Source of the DNA: Streptosporangiaceae bacterium
GTDB taxonomy: Bacteria > Actinomycetota > Actinomycetes > Streptosporangiales > Streptosporangiaceae
Assembly (NCBI GenBank): GCA_030038715.1
Contig: JASHSO010000582.1
Location: forward strand, 1-5,749
Length of the DNA: 5,749 bases
Reading direction: 5' to 3'
In this document: one piece after another, positions 1 to 4,280 of the stretch
How positions within the stretch are numbered: the first letter of the stretch is position 1
How the letters are laid out: each line of letters starts with the position of its first letter
Translations under genes and position numbers: made by a program
The notes under the pieces: generated by a model
What the model saw: only the letters and a program-made list of their open reading frames with translations
Databases searched by the model: none
Told to the model about the DNA's origin: nothing

Positions 1-218
1 CCGACGTCACCGCGATCGCCGAGCGGATCGTGCAGACCACGATCGCCGAGCGGACCGAGGTGCCCGGCGTCTCGGAGGGTCGGGCAGCCCAACTGGCGGC
101 CGGAGCCGTCGTGGCCGACGCGGCCATGGACCTGCTGAACCTGCCCGCACTGGAGATCTGTCCATGGGCGTTGCGGGAAGGCGTGATCTTGCGGCGCCTC
201 GACCTCATGCCCGGTTGA
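1..218 (+). CDS. Ppx/GppA phosphatase family protein, C-terminal fragment (5' end outside window)
   Basis: The reading frame is open from base 3 to a TGA at 216-218 and gives about 71 residues. Ppx/GppA proteins are ASKHA-fold enzymes that release phosphate from polyphosphate or hydrolyse pppGpp in the cytoplasm. The visible piece has the family's C-terminal signature: a V-P-G-V-S-x-G-R-A segment, then an A-A-G-A-V-V-A helix with a downstream A-M-D-L-L, and the near-terminal [17 protein letters not shown]. This last block is typical of actinobacterial Ppx/GppA proteins. The catalytic N-terminal domain is not in the window, so exopolyphosphatase cannot be told from guanosine pentaphosphatase activity. 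The internal GTG at 30 is not a real start because the homology extends upstream of it. The gene converges on the DivIVA-like gene across a 37-bp gap. Confidence 0.85.
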   Translation, partial: DVTAIAERIVQTTIAERTEVPGVSEGRAAQLAAGAVVADAAMDLLNLPALEICPWALREGVILRRLDLMPG

Positions 219-261
219 CTAGACGGGCACGCTTGCCCTGGCGGAGCCGCGGCAGCTAGTC
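217..261. terminator. Candidate bidirectional terminator / folded convergent junction
   Basis: The 37 bp between the two convergent stop codons are dense in inverted repeats. An outer pair GACTAG (217-222) and CTAGTC (256-261) is perfectly complementary and includes bases of both stop codons. Inside it lies a perfect hairpin GGGCA-CGCT-TGCCC (225-238), then a second short fold GCGG/CCGC (241-250). There is no T-run on either side, so a classical intrinsic terminator is not shown. Stems without a U-tract are common at actinobacterial gene ends, and position between convergent genes supports a terminator role. This is inference. Confidence 0.4.
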
Positions 262-1404
262 CCGGAAGATCTTCAGCCCGTCGGCGGTGTCGTCGCTGAC
301 TCGCGGTCGCGCTGGCCCTGGATAGCGCCGGGCGTCATCAGGGCCGCTGCGATGGCCGTCTCCGGGGGCTGCCGACGGCCTGGGAGATCCGCCCTGATGC
401 TGGTGGACACCATCCTGGGCGCCGGCCGGCTGGCGGGGCGGCGGGAGTGGCTGCAACGGCCCGTCGGGCTGGCCAACCGCGTGGCGGCCTTCGGCCGGCC
501 CTGGCTGGTGCCCTGGCCCGCGCTCGACCGGAGCCTGGCGGTCCGCTGGCTGGCGCTCGGCGGGCTGGCGCTCGGGGTGCTGGCGCTCGGCGCCTGGCTT
601 GCCGGCCGGGCCGACCGCATTGCTCACCGACCTGGCAACCTCCTCCTCCAGCGAGCCCCGCTCTGTCTCTCCGGCGACCAGTGAGGTAACGACGTCCCGG
701 ACCTCGGTCAGGCGGCGGATCGTCTCCGTGTGCCGGGCTGTCAGCATGTTCAGCCGCCGCTCGGCGCCGTCGTGGATCGCCGAGGCCCTTGCCGTCGCCT
801 CGTCGAGCTGCTGTTTGGCCTGCGCCTTCGCGGTCGCCACTGCCGTTTCTGCCTGCTTGGTGGCATCAGCCACCACTTGCTGGGCCTCAGTCGTGGCGCT
901 CTTGCGGGTCTTGTCGGCCTCGGTCTTGGCAGCGGTGATCGTGCTGTCGGCCTGCTCTTGGGCGGCGCTGAGCATGCGCTCGGCCTGCTCCTGGGCCTCG
1001 GCCCGGCTCTTGTCGGTCTCGGCCTTGGCCTCGGCGCGAAGCTTGGTGGTCTCGGCCTGGGCTTCGGCGCGCTGTTTGGCGATCTCTTCCTCGGACTTGG
1101 CGCGCTGGGACCGCGCCTCGTCGTCGGCCAGCTTCAGGATCTGGCCAATCCGCTCGCTGATCTCCTCGTGCGGCGGCTTGCCCGCCGACCGCGCGGAGGA
1201 CAGATCAAGCTTGATTCGCTCGTTCTCGTCGAGCGCCTGGGACAGCCGATCCTCTAGGTCCCGCTTGCTGTCCTCGAGGCTGCGCAGGTCGATCCGCAAC
1301 GCAGCGACGTACTCGTCCACCGCGCGCCGGTTGTAGCCCCGCATCTCCCGCTCAAACTGGTCATCATGCCCCAGGTCGCCAGAGAGATGGACTTGCTCGG
1401 TCAT
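256..1404 (-). CDS. DivIVA-domain hendecad coiled-coil protein (Scy/FilP/Wag31-like polar scaffold)
   Basis: A 382-aa protein, probably a cytoplasmic scaffold for polar growth or division. Residues 17-36 hold the DivIVA N-terminal signature (F-E-R-E-M-R-G-Y-N-R-R-A-V-D-E-Y-V). Residues about 45-70 are heptad-like coiled coil. I-S-E-R-I-G-Q-I-L-K-L-A (82-93) is a block seen in actinobacterial DivIVA relatives. Residues 91-222 form twelve consecutive 11-residue repeats with Ala at position 3 in eleven of them. Residues 265-370 are a Pro/Gln/Arg-rich, probably disordered tail, and the end (D-D-T-A-D-G-L-K-I-F) regains strict G/C third positions. ATG at 1402-1404 is chosen because GAGGTG lies 6 nt upstream; a GTG at 1411-1413 is the alternative and would add three residues. 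No signal peptide or membrane segment is visible. Streptomyces Scy and FilP are known hendecad coiled-coil proteins, but this one is much shorter than Scy. The class is clear; orthology to a named protein is not. Confidence 0.85.
   Translation of the reverse strand: MTEQVHLSGDLGHDDQFEREMRGYNRRAVDEYVAALRIDLRSLEDSKRDLEDRLSQALDENERIKLDLSSARSAGKPPHEEISERIGQILKLADDEARSQRAKSEEEIAKQRAEAQAETTKLRAEAKAETDKSRAEAQEQAERMLSAAQEQADSTITAAKTEADKTRKSATTEAQQVVADATKQAETAVATAKAQAKQQLDEATARASAIHDGAERRLNMLTARHTETIRRLTEVRDVVTSLVAGETERGSLEEEVARSVSNAVGPAGKPGAERQHPERQPAERQPADRQAPVERGPGHQPGPAEGRHAVGQPDGPLQPLPPPRQPAGAQDGVHQHQGGSPRPSAAPGDGHRSGPDDARRYPGPARPRVSDDTADGLKIFRD
550..590 (-). repeat. Three 15-bp tandem repeats encoding a P/A-E/D-R-Q pentapeptide
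   Basis: The 11-bp core CTGGCGCTCGG (plus strand) occurs at 550-560, 565-575 and 580-590, a 15-bp period in frame with the DivIVA-like gene. On the minus strand it encodes successive five-residue units of the type P-E-R-Q-P / A-E-R-Q-P in the disordered tail. A degenerate fourth unit (A-D-R-Q) follows. The period is a multiple of three, so gain or loss of units would keep the frame. Confidence 0.8.
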
Positions 1405-1410
1405 CTGTGT

Positions 1411-1416
1411 CACCTC
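1411..1416 (-). promoter_or_regulatory. Ribosome binding site deciding the DivIVA-like start
   Basis: Read on the minus strand, GAGGTG is followed by ACACAG and the ATG at 1404-1402, a six-base spacer. It overlaps the competing in-frame GTG at 1413-1411. That GTG has only a weaker GAAGGA upstream, so the ATG is preferred. Confidence 0.65.
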
Positions 1417-1769
1417 TATGGTCCTTCAGGCAGTTCCACGCGGCTCAGCGGTCAGTCGATGCTGAGAAGGCACGGGATCTGCGGGTGTCGCGCCGCCCGA
1501 GTGCTCTGAACCCGAGGTCACCGGGGCACGCTGAGTTCTGGTACGTCCCGCATGACTCTGTCCCTAACCTCCCCTGCCCGCAACCGAAACGATGTTTTGT
1601 CCGCAATTAGGGCTGCCGCTCGCCCGGTCGTGCGGGCTGCGGGTGATCCGGAAATCGGATGGGGCAGTCGGAGCCAGCCTGCCCGGCGTGCCCCGGCATC
1701 GGGTCGGACCGGGGCTGGGACAATCAGCCAGACGCGGCGCGCCGGCGCCGCCGTGCCTGCAAAACGGAC

Positions 1770-1774
1770 GGAGG
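1770..1774 (+). promoter_or_regulatory. Ribosome binding site deciding the carbonic anhydrase start
   Basis: GGAGG lies seven bases before the ATG at 1782. It argues against the longer in-frame reading from an ATG at 1659, whose extra 41 residues are Cys/Arg-rich and do not look like a beta-helix protein. Confidence 0.85.
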
Positions 1775-1781
1775 CAGGTCC

Positions 1782-2348
1782 ATGCTGATCGGCTCACTTG
1801 GTGAGCTAGCCCCGGTCATCGCCAACGACGCCTGGATCGCGCCGGGCGCGGTCGTGGTCGGGCGGGTCACCCTTGGCCGGGCTTCGTCGGTCTGGTACGG
1901 GTCGGTACTGCGGGCCGACGAGGACGAGATCGTCGTCGGCGCGCAGTGCAACATCCAGGATCTGTGCTGCCTGCACGTGGACGAGGGCGAGCCCGTCGTA
2001 TTGGAGGACCGAGTCAGCGTCGGTCATCACGCAACAGTGCACGGCGCCCATGTCGAGGCGGATGCGCTTGTCGGCGTCGGGGCGGTCGTATTGGGCAGGG
2101 CCAGGATAGGACGCGGGTCCCTGCTGGCGGCGGGCACCGTCGTGCCGCCGGGCACGCAGGTGCCTGCGGGCGTGCTGGTGGCAGGGGTGCCCGGCCGGAT
2201 CCTGCGCGAGTTGACGGAAGCCGACCGACACTCGTTTGCGAGCACTGCCGAGCAGTACATCCAGCGGGCCAGTCGGCACCGCGCGGCCACGTGGCAGCCG
2301 GCCAACCCGGTCGGCACGCCGGACGGGTGGTGCGTGCCGGGCGAGTGA
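1782..2348 (+). CDS. Gamma-class carbonic anhydrase family protein (left-handed beta-helix)
   Basis: A 188-aa protein, the usual length of the bacterial YrdA/PaaY/CamH group of gamma carbonic anhydrases. These are cytoplasmic trimeric zinc (or iron) enzymes that hydrate CO2 to bicarbonate. Residues about 10-140 show hexapeptide repeats of the left-handed beta-helix (such as A-P-G-A-V-V, V-G-R-V-T-L, L-V-G-V-G-A, L-A-A-G-T-V), ended by V-A-G-V-P-G-R and a C-terminal helix. By comparison with Methanosarcina Cam, metal ligands are His65, His82 and His87 (G-H-H-A-T-V-H-G), and Arg44, Asp46 and Gln59 (N-I-Q-D) are also present. Glu47 falls near Cam Glu62, but the long acidic loop that carries Glu84 in Cam is missing: only 16 residues separate the first two ligands. 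Many members of this subgroup have no measured carbonic anhydrase activity, so the reaction is inferred. The gene is 148 bp upstream of the small gene and is probably transcribed separately. Confidence 0.9.
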   Translation: MLIGSLGELAPVIANDAWIAPGAVVVGRVTLGRASSVWYGSVLRADEDEIVVGAQCNIQDLCCLHVDEGEPVVLEDRVSVGHHATVHGAHVEADALVGVGAVVLGRARIGRGSLLAAGTVVPPGTQVPAGVLVAGVPGRILRELTEADRHSFASTAEQYIQRASRHRAATWQPANPVGTPDGWCVPGE

Positions 2349-2366
2349 TGCACGCCGGGCGGGTGA
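2313..2366 (+). repeat. 18-bp tandem repeat, three copies, crossing the carbonic anhydrase stop codon
   Basis: Units lie at 2313-2330, 2331-2348 and 2349-2366. Units 1 and 3 match at 15 of 18 positions, and units 2 and 3 at 15 of 18. In frame they read G-T-P-D-G-W, C-V-P-G-E-stop and C-T-P-G-G-stop, so the third unit is an untranslated copy that carries a second in-phase TGA at 2364-2366. Confidence 0.8.
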
Positions 2367-2407
2367 TGCGGAAATGGCCCCGATGAGTCATGCGGCGGCC
2401 GGGCGAC

Positions 2408-2429
2408 GAAGGTTAGCCTGAATAAGGTT
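2408..2429 (+). promoter_or_regulatory. Candidate promoter island with partial iron-box (DtxR/IdeR/DmdR) match
   Basis: This is a small A+T-richer island before the 57-aa gene. Bases 2408-2426 match the 19-bp iron-box consensus TTAGGTTAGSCTAACCTAA at 12 positions, with ten consecutive matches (AGGTTAGCCT, 2410-2419) and a poor right half. TAAGGT (2423-2428) fits an actinobacterial -10 pattern TANNNT, but no -35 hexamer stands at the right distance. AAGGTT is directly repeated at 2409-2414 and 2424-2429. Verified boxes usually match better than this, so regulation by iron is a weak suggestion; a promoter in this island is more likely than the operator. Confidence 0.25.
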
Positions 2430-2444
2430 CGGTTCCCGAAGCTT

Positions 2445-2471
2445 GCCCGGTGCCGAGGCTCGGTTCCGGGC
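2445..2471 (+). promoter_or_regulatory. Strong stem-loop in the leader of the 57-aa gene
   Basis: GCCCGG (2445-2450) pairs with CCGGGC (2466-2471). A symmetric 2x2 internal loop (TG/TT) follows, then CCGA (2453-2456) pairs with TCGG (2460-2463) around a GGC loop. That gives ten base pairs, nine of them G-C apart from one A-U, in 27 nt. The hairpin ends 12 nt before the GGAGG ribosome binding site. It could be a leader control element for the small gene or a terminator for the carbonic anhydrase transcript. There is no T-run after it. Confidence 0.5.
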
Positions 2472-2483
2472 TCCGACGGCGAT

Positions 2484-2488
2484 GGAGG
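2484..2488 (+). promoter_or_regulatory. Ribosome binding site deciding the start of the 57-aa gene
   Basis: GGAGG lies nine bases before the ATG at 2498. It rules out the upstream in-frame ATG at 2450, which has no ribosome binding site, lies inside the stem-loop and would add an Arg/Trp-rich string. Confidence 0.75.
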
Positions 2489-2497
2489 TGGTGCGCG

Positions 2498-2671
2498 ATG
2501 ACCGACGACGCCGACCTCCGTTTCCACGACAAGGTGGCACTGGACGAGATCGAGCTCTACGCCGAGGTACTGAGCGCGGTGGCCGCCGCTGACCGTCCGC
2601 TGACGATCGCCGAGCTCGACGAGGTGCTCGGGCTACGGCCGCCGGAGGGCGCCAGCGCCCAGGCTGGCTGA
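2498..2671 (+). CDS. Small acidic helical protein of unknown function (57 aa)
   Basis: I do not recognise a named family, though short proteins with a similar F-H-D-K-x-A-L-D-E-I-E-L-Y motif occur, as far as I recall, as conserved hypotheticals in actinomycetes. Residues 1-8 are acidic (M-T-D-D-A-D). Residues 9-31 form a probable amphipathic helix ending in an Ala-rich stretch (A-V-A-A-A-D). Residues 34-46 (P-L-T-I-A-E-L-D-E-V-L-G-L) look like a second helix, as in a small helix-turn-helix or protein-interaction module. Residues 47-57 (R-P-P-E-G-A-S-A-Q-A-G) look disordered. There is no signal peptide or membrane segment. A good ribosome binding site, G/C third positions and acidic composition support it as a real gene. 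Its last eleven codons and stop are repeated just downstream. It may be transcribed alone; the DUF2252 gene is 102 bp further on, behind hairpins. Confidence 0.7.
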   Translation: MTDDADLRFHDKVALDEIELYAEVLSAVAAADRPLTIAELDEVLGLRPPEGASAQAG

Positions 2672-2728
2672 GCCGCCGGGATCAGGCCGCCGGAGGGCGC
2701 CAGCGCCCAGGCTGGCTGAGCCGTCGGG
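2637..2728 (+). repeat. 48-bp-period direct duplication covering the end and stop codon of the small gene
   Basis: Copies at 2637-2680 and 2685-2728 agree at 43 of 44 positions (the difference is C2676/T2724), separated by ATCA. Copy 1 contains the last eleven codons of the small gene and its TGA (2669-2671). Copy 2 holds the same codons and a TGA at 2717-2719 in the same phase, but is not translated. Each copy contains a perfect hairpin GCCAGC-GCCCAG-GCTGGC (2651-2668 and 2699-2716), so two identical stems stand in tandem after the gene. Confidence 0.9.
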
Positions 2729-2736
2729 CCGCCAGG

Positions 2737-2751
2737 GCGGGGCCGCCCCGC
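2737..2751 (+). terminator. G+C-rich hairpin upstream of the DUF2252 gene
   Basis: GCGGG-GCCGC-CCCGC forms a five-base-pair all-G/C stem. Together with the two duplicated hairpins just before it, this makes a run of three stems between the small gene and the DUF2252 gene. No T-run follows, so a terminator role is inferred from position and stem strength only. Confidence 0.35.
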
Positions 2752-2772
2752 GGGGTCAGCGACCTGTCACCG

Positions 2773-2778
2773 TATGAT
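2773..2778 (+). promoter_or_regulatory. Candidate -10 element overlapping the annotated ATG of the DUF2252 gene
   Basis: TATGAT fits the TANNNT -10 pattern closely and includes the ATG at 2774. No -35-like hexamer lies 16-18 bp upstream. If it is a real -10, transcription would begin near 2785 and the ATG would be outside the mRNA, leaving GTG 2825 as the likely start, with GGGGGG at 2809-2814 in front of it. Confidence 0.3.
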
Positions 2779-4264
2779 CACCACACGGGGCGCTGGGCAC
2801 TGTGACACGGGGGGCGACGACACGGTGGTCCGAATATCTCCTGGCGTACTTGCGCCGCCGCACGAACTGCTCACGCCGGAGGAGTGGCGGCGGCGCGGGC
2901 GCGATAAGCGCGAGCTAGCCTCTCGATCCAGTCACGCACAGTGGCAGCCACCGCCGGAGCGTCCCGACCCGATAGCCCTGCTGGAGGGACAGGCGGCGTC
3001 GCGGGTCCCCGACCTGGTGCCGATCAGGTACGGGAGGATGGCCGCCTCGCCGTTCGCGTACTTCCGCGGGGCTGCCGCCCCGATGGCGTGGGATCTCACG
3101 CGCACGCCGACCAGCGGCATCCGCGTGCAGGCCTGCGGTGACGCGCACCTGCTGAATTTCGGCATGTTCGCCGCTCCGGACCGCAGGCTCGTATTCGACG
3201 TCAACGACTTCGACGAGACGCTGCCGGCGCCCTTCGAGTGGGACGTCAAGCGGCTTGCGGCCAGCTTCGCCGTCGCGGCGCGCGGTCGGGAGTTCGGCGA
3301 CGCGCAGGGCCGCACTGCGGCGTGCGCTGCCGTCCGCAGCTACCGCACCGAGATGGCGAACTACGCCGGGATGCGCTTCCTCGACGTCTGGTACTCCAGG
3401 ATCGACGTGGACGAGGTCACCAGCCTGTTCGACGCGATGCAGCCCAAGGCTGCCGTGGCCCGGCGTCGCAAGGACATCAGGAAGGCGCACCAGCGCACCA
3501 GCCTGAAGGCGTTCCTGAAGATGTGCGACCAAGTCGAGGGGCAGTACCGGATCCGGCCGAGCCATCCGGTGATTGTGCGCTACCCCATCGAGCGGCATCC
3601 CGAGGTGCTGGAGGAGTTGCGGCACGCCATCGCGCTATACCGGGAGACGCTAAACGCGGATCGCCGTGAGGTGCTGCGCCGCTATTACTTCGGCGACTTC
3701 GCACGCAAGGTCGTCGGGGTCGGGTCGGTCGGCACCGAGGCCTTCGTCCTGCTGCTGATCGGAGACCGGGCAGACGAGCCGCTGTTCCTGCAGCTCAAGG
3801 AGGCGCAGGAATCGGTGCTGGCCCCATTCGCCGGGCAGAGCGAATACGCCCACCAGGGCGAGCGGGTAGTGCGCGGACAGCGATTGACCCAGGCGGCGCC
3901 TGACCCGTTCCTCGGCTGGACAAGCGGCATCGGAACCAGTTCGACCGGCTCGCGGAACGTGGTCAGGGCGGCTAAGGAGTACTACGTTCGGCAGCTGCGC
4001 GACATGAAGGGCAGCATGAGCGTGCCGGTCATGGACCCGCCCGAGCTCAGCTACTACGGACGGCTGTGCGGCTGGGCGCTGGCCCGCGCGCACGCCAGGA
4101 CCGGGCGGGCGGCGGAGATCAGCGGCTACCTCGGCAGCAGCGAGAGCTTCGATCATGCCATCGCAGACTTCGCTATCGCCTACGCCGACCAAAACGACAA
4201 GGACTACCGGCTGCTGCTCGACGCGATCTCGGCCGGGGAAGTCCACGCGACGCCGGACAGCTAG
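2774..4264 (+). CDS. DUF2252 family protein, kinase-like motifs, function unknown
   Basis: A 496-aa (or 479-aa) cytoplasmic protein with the full set of DUF2252 blocks. In order these are R-S-S-H-A-Q-W (51-57), I-R-Y-G-R-M-A-A-S-P-F-A-Y-F-R-G (84-99), G-D-A-H-L-L-N-F-G (122-130), F-D-V-N-D-F-D-E (141-148), W-D-V-K-R-L-A-A-S (156-164), V-G-V-G-S-V-G-T (314-321), F-L-Q-L-K-E-A (338-344), Y-Y-V-R-Q-L-R-D-M-K-G (403-413), A-R-A-H-A-R-T-G (437-444) and A-D-F-A-I-A-Y-A-D-Q (464-473). The G-D-x-H-x-x-N and D-F-D-E blocks resemble the catalytic and metal loops of aminoglycoside-phosphotransferase-like kinases, but no substrate is known. Length is normal and no block is missing. The start is uncertain: ATG 2774 has no ribosome binding site and overlaps a possible -10 element, while GTG 2825 has a G-run ten bases upstream. 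The first 17 residues look unlike the rest. The gene appears monocistronic and converges on mshD with 7 bp between. Confidence 0.88.
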   Translation: MITTRGAGHCDTGGDDTVVRISPGVLAPPHELLTPEEWRRRGRDKRELASRSSHAQWQPPPERPDPIALLEGQAASRVPDLVPIRYGRMAASPFAYFRGAAAPMAWDLTRTPTSGIRVQACGDAHLLNFGMFAAPDRRLVFDVNDFDETLPAPFEWDVKRLAASFAVAARGREFGDAQGRTAACAAVRSYRTEMANYAGMRFLDVWYSRIDVDEVTSLFDAMQPKAAVARRRKDIRKAHQRTSLKAFLKMCDQVEGQYRIRPSHPVIVRYPIERHPEVLEELRHAIALYRETLNADRREVLRRYYFGDFARKVVGVGSVGTEAFVLLLIGDRADEPLFLQLKEAQESVLAPFAGQSEYAHQGERVVRGQRLTQAAPDPFLGWTSGIGTSSTGSRNVVRAAKEYYVRQLRDMKGSMSVPVMDPPELSYYGRLCGWALARAHARTGRAAEISGYLGSSESFDHAIADFAIAYADQNDKDYRLLLDAISAGEVHATPDS

Positions 4265-4280
4265 CCCGCGCCTAGTCGGC
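4252..4280. other. Interrupted inverted repeat at the DUF2252/mshD convergent junction
   Basis: CTAG (4261-4264) and CTAG (4272-4275) can pair across a 7-nt loop. GCCG (4252-4255) and CGGC (4277-4280) can pair outside them, with a 5-nt bulge on one side and 1 nt on the other. It includes both stop codons. The stem is weak and has no T-run, so a terminator role is doubtful. It is the only structure seen between the two genes. Confidence 0.25.

Larger units (their letters stand above)
1405..1781. other. Divergent intergenic region, no recognisable gene
   Basis: About 380 bp lie between the divergent DivIVA-like and carbonic anhydrase genes and must hold both promoters. Short open frames here on both strands overlap one another and encode Arg/Pro/Ala-rich strings without family resemblance, so I leave them out. 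The most A+T-rich island is at 1588-1611. On the minus strand a weak promoter-like pair TTGCGG (1583-1578) and CAGAGT (1560-1555), 17 bp apart, could serve the DivIVA-like gene. Small inverted repeats are ATCCG-GAAAT-CGGAT (1646-1660) and CCCG-aggtcac-CGGG (1511-1525). None of these is strong. Confidence 0.5.

Noticed and set aside
273..620. Possible frameshift in the DivIVA-like tail, because another minus frame stays open for 115 codons
   Set aside because: Third positions of the main frame stay mostly G/C and the final residues regain a strict coding pattern, so one continuous frame explains the region. The alternative is Ser/Pro/Arg low complexity.
599..1336. 245-codon open frame on the plus strand opposite the coiled-coil gene
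   Set aside because: Its Ser/Ala/Leu-rich periodic sequence is the mirror of the Ala/Glu hendecad repeat on the other strand.
1563..1575. Second AGGTTAG iron-box-like half on the minus strand
   Set aside because: Only about 9 of 19 consensus positions match and the right half is absent.
1659..1781. N-terminal extension of the carbonic anhydrase from an upstream ATG
   Set aside because: The extension is Cys/Arg-rich, unlike the family, and the ATG at 1782 has an ideal ribosome binding site.
2766..2781. GlnR-box-like spacing (GTCAC, 6 nt, ATCAC) before the DUF2252 gene
   Set aside because: The second half matches the GaAAc consensus at only two of five positions; this is chance level.
2915..3625. 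236-codon open frame on the minus strand inside the DUF2252 gene
   Set aside because: It is antisense to a gene with clear family motifs, shows no domain, and such frames are expected in G+C-rich DNA.
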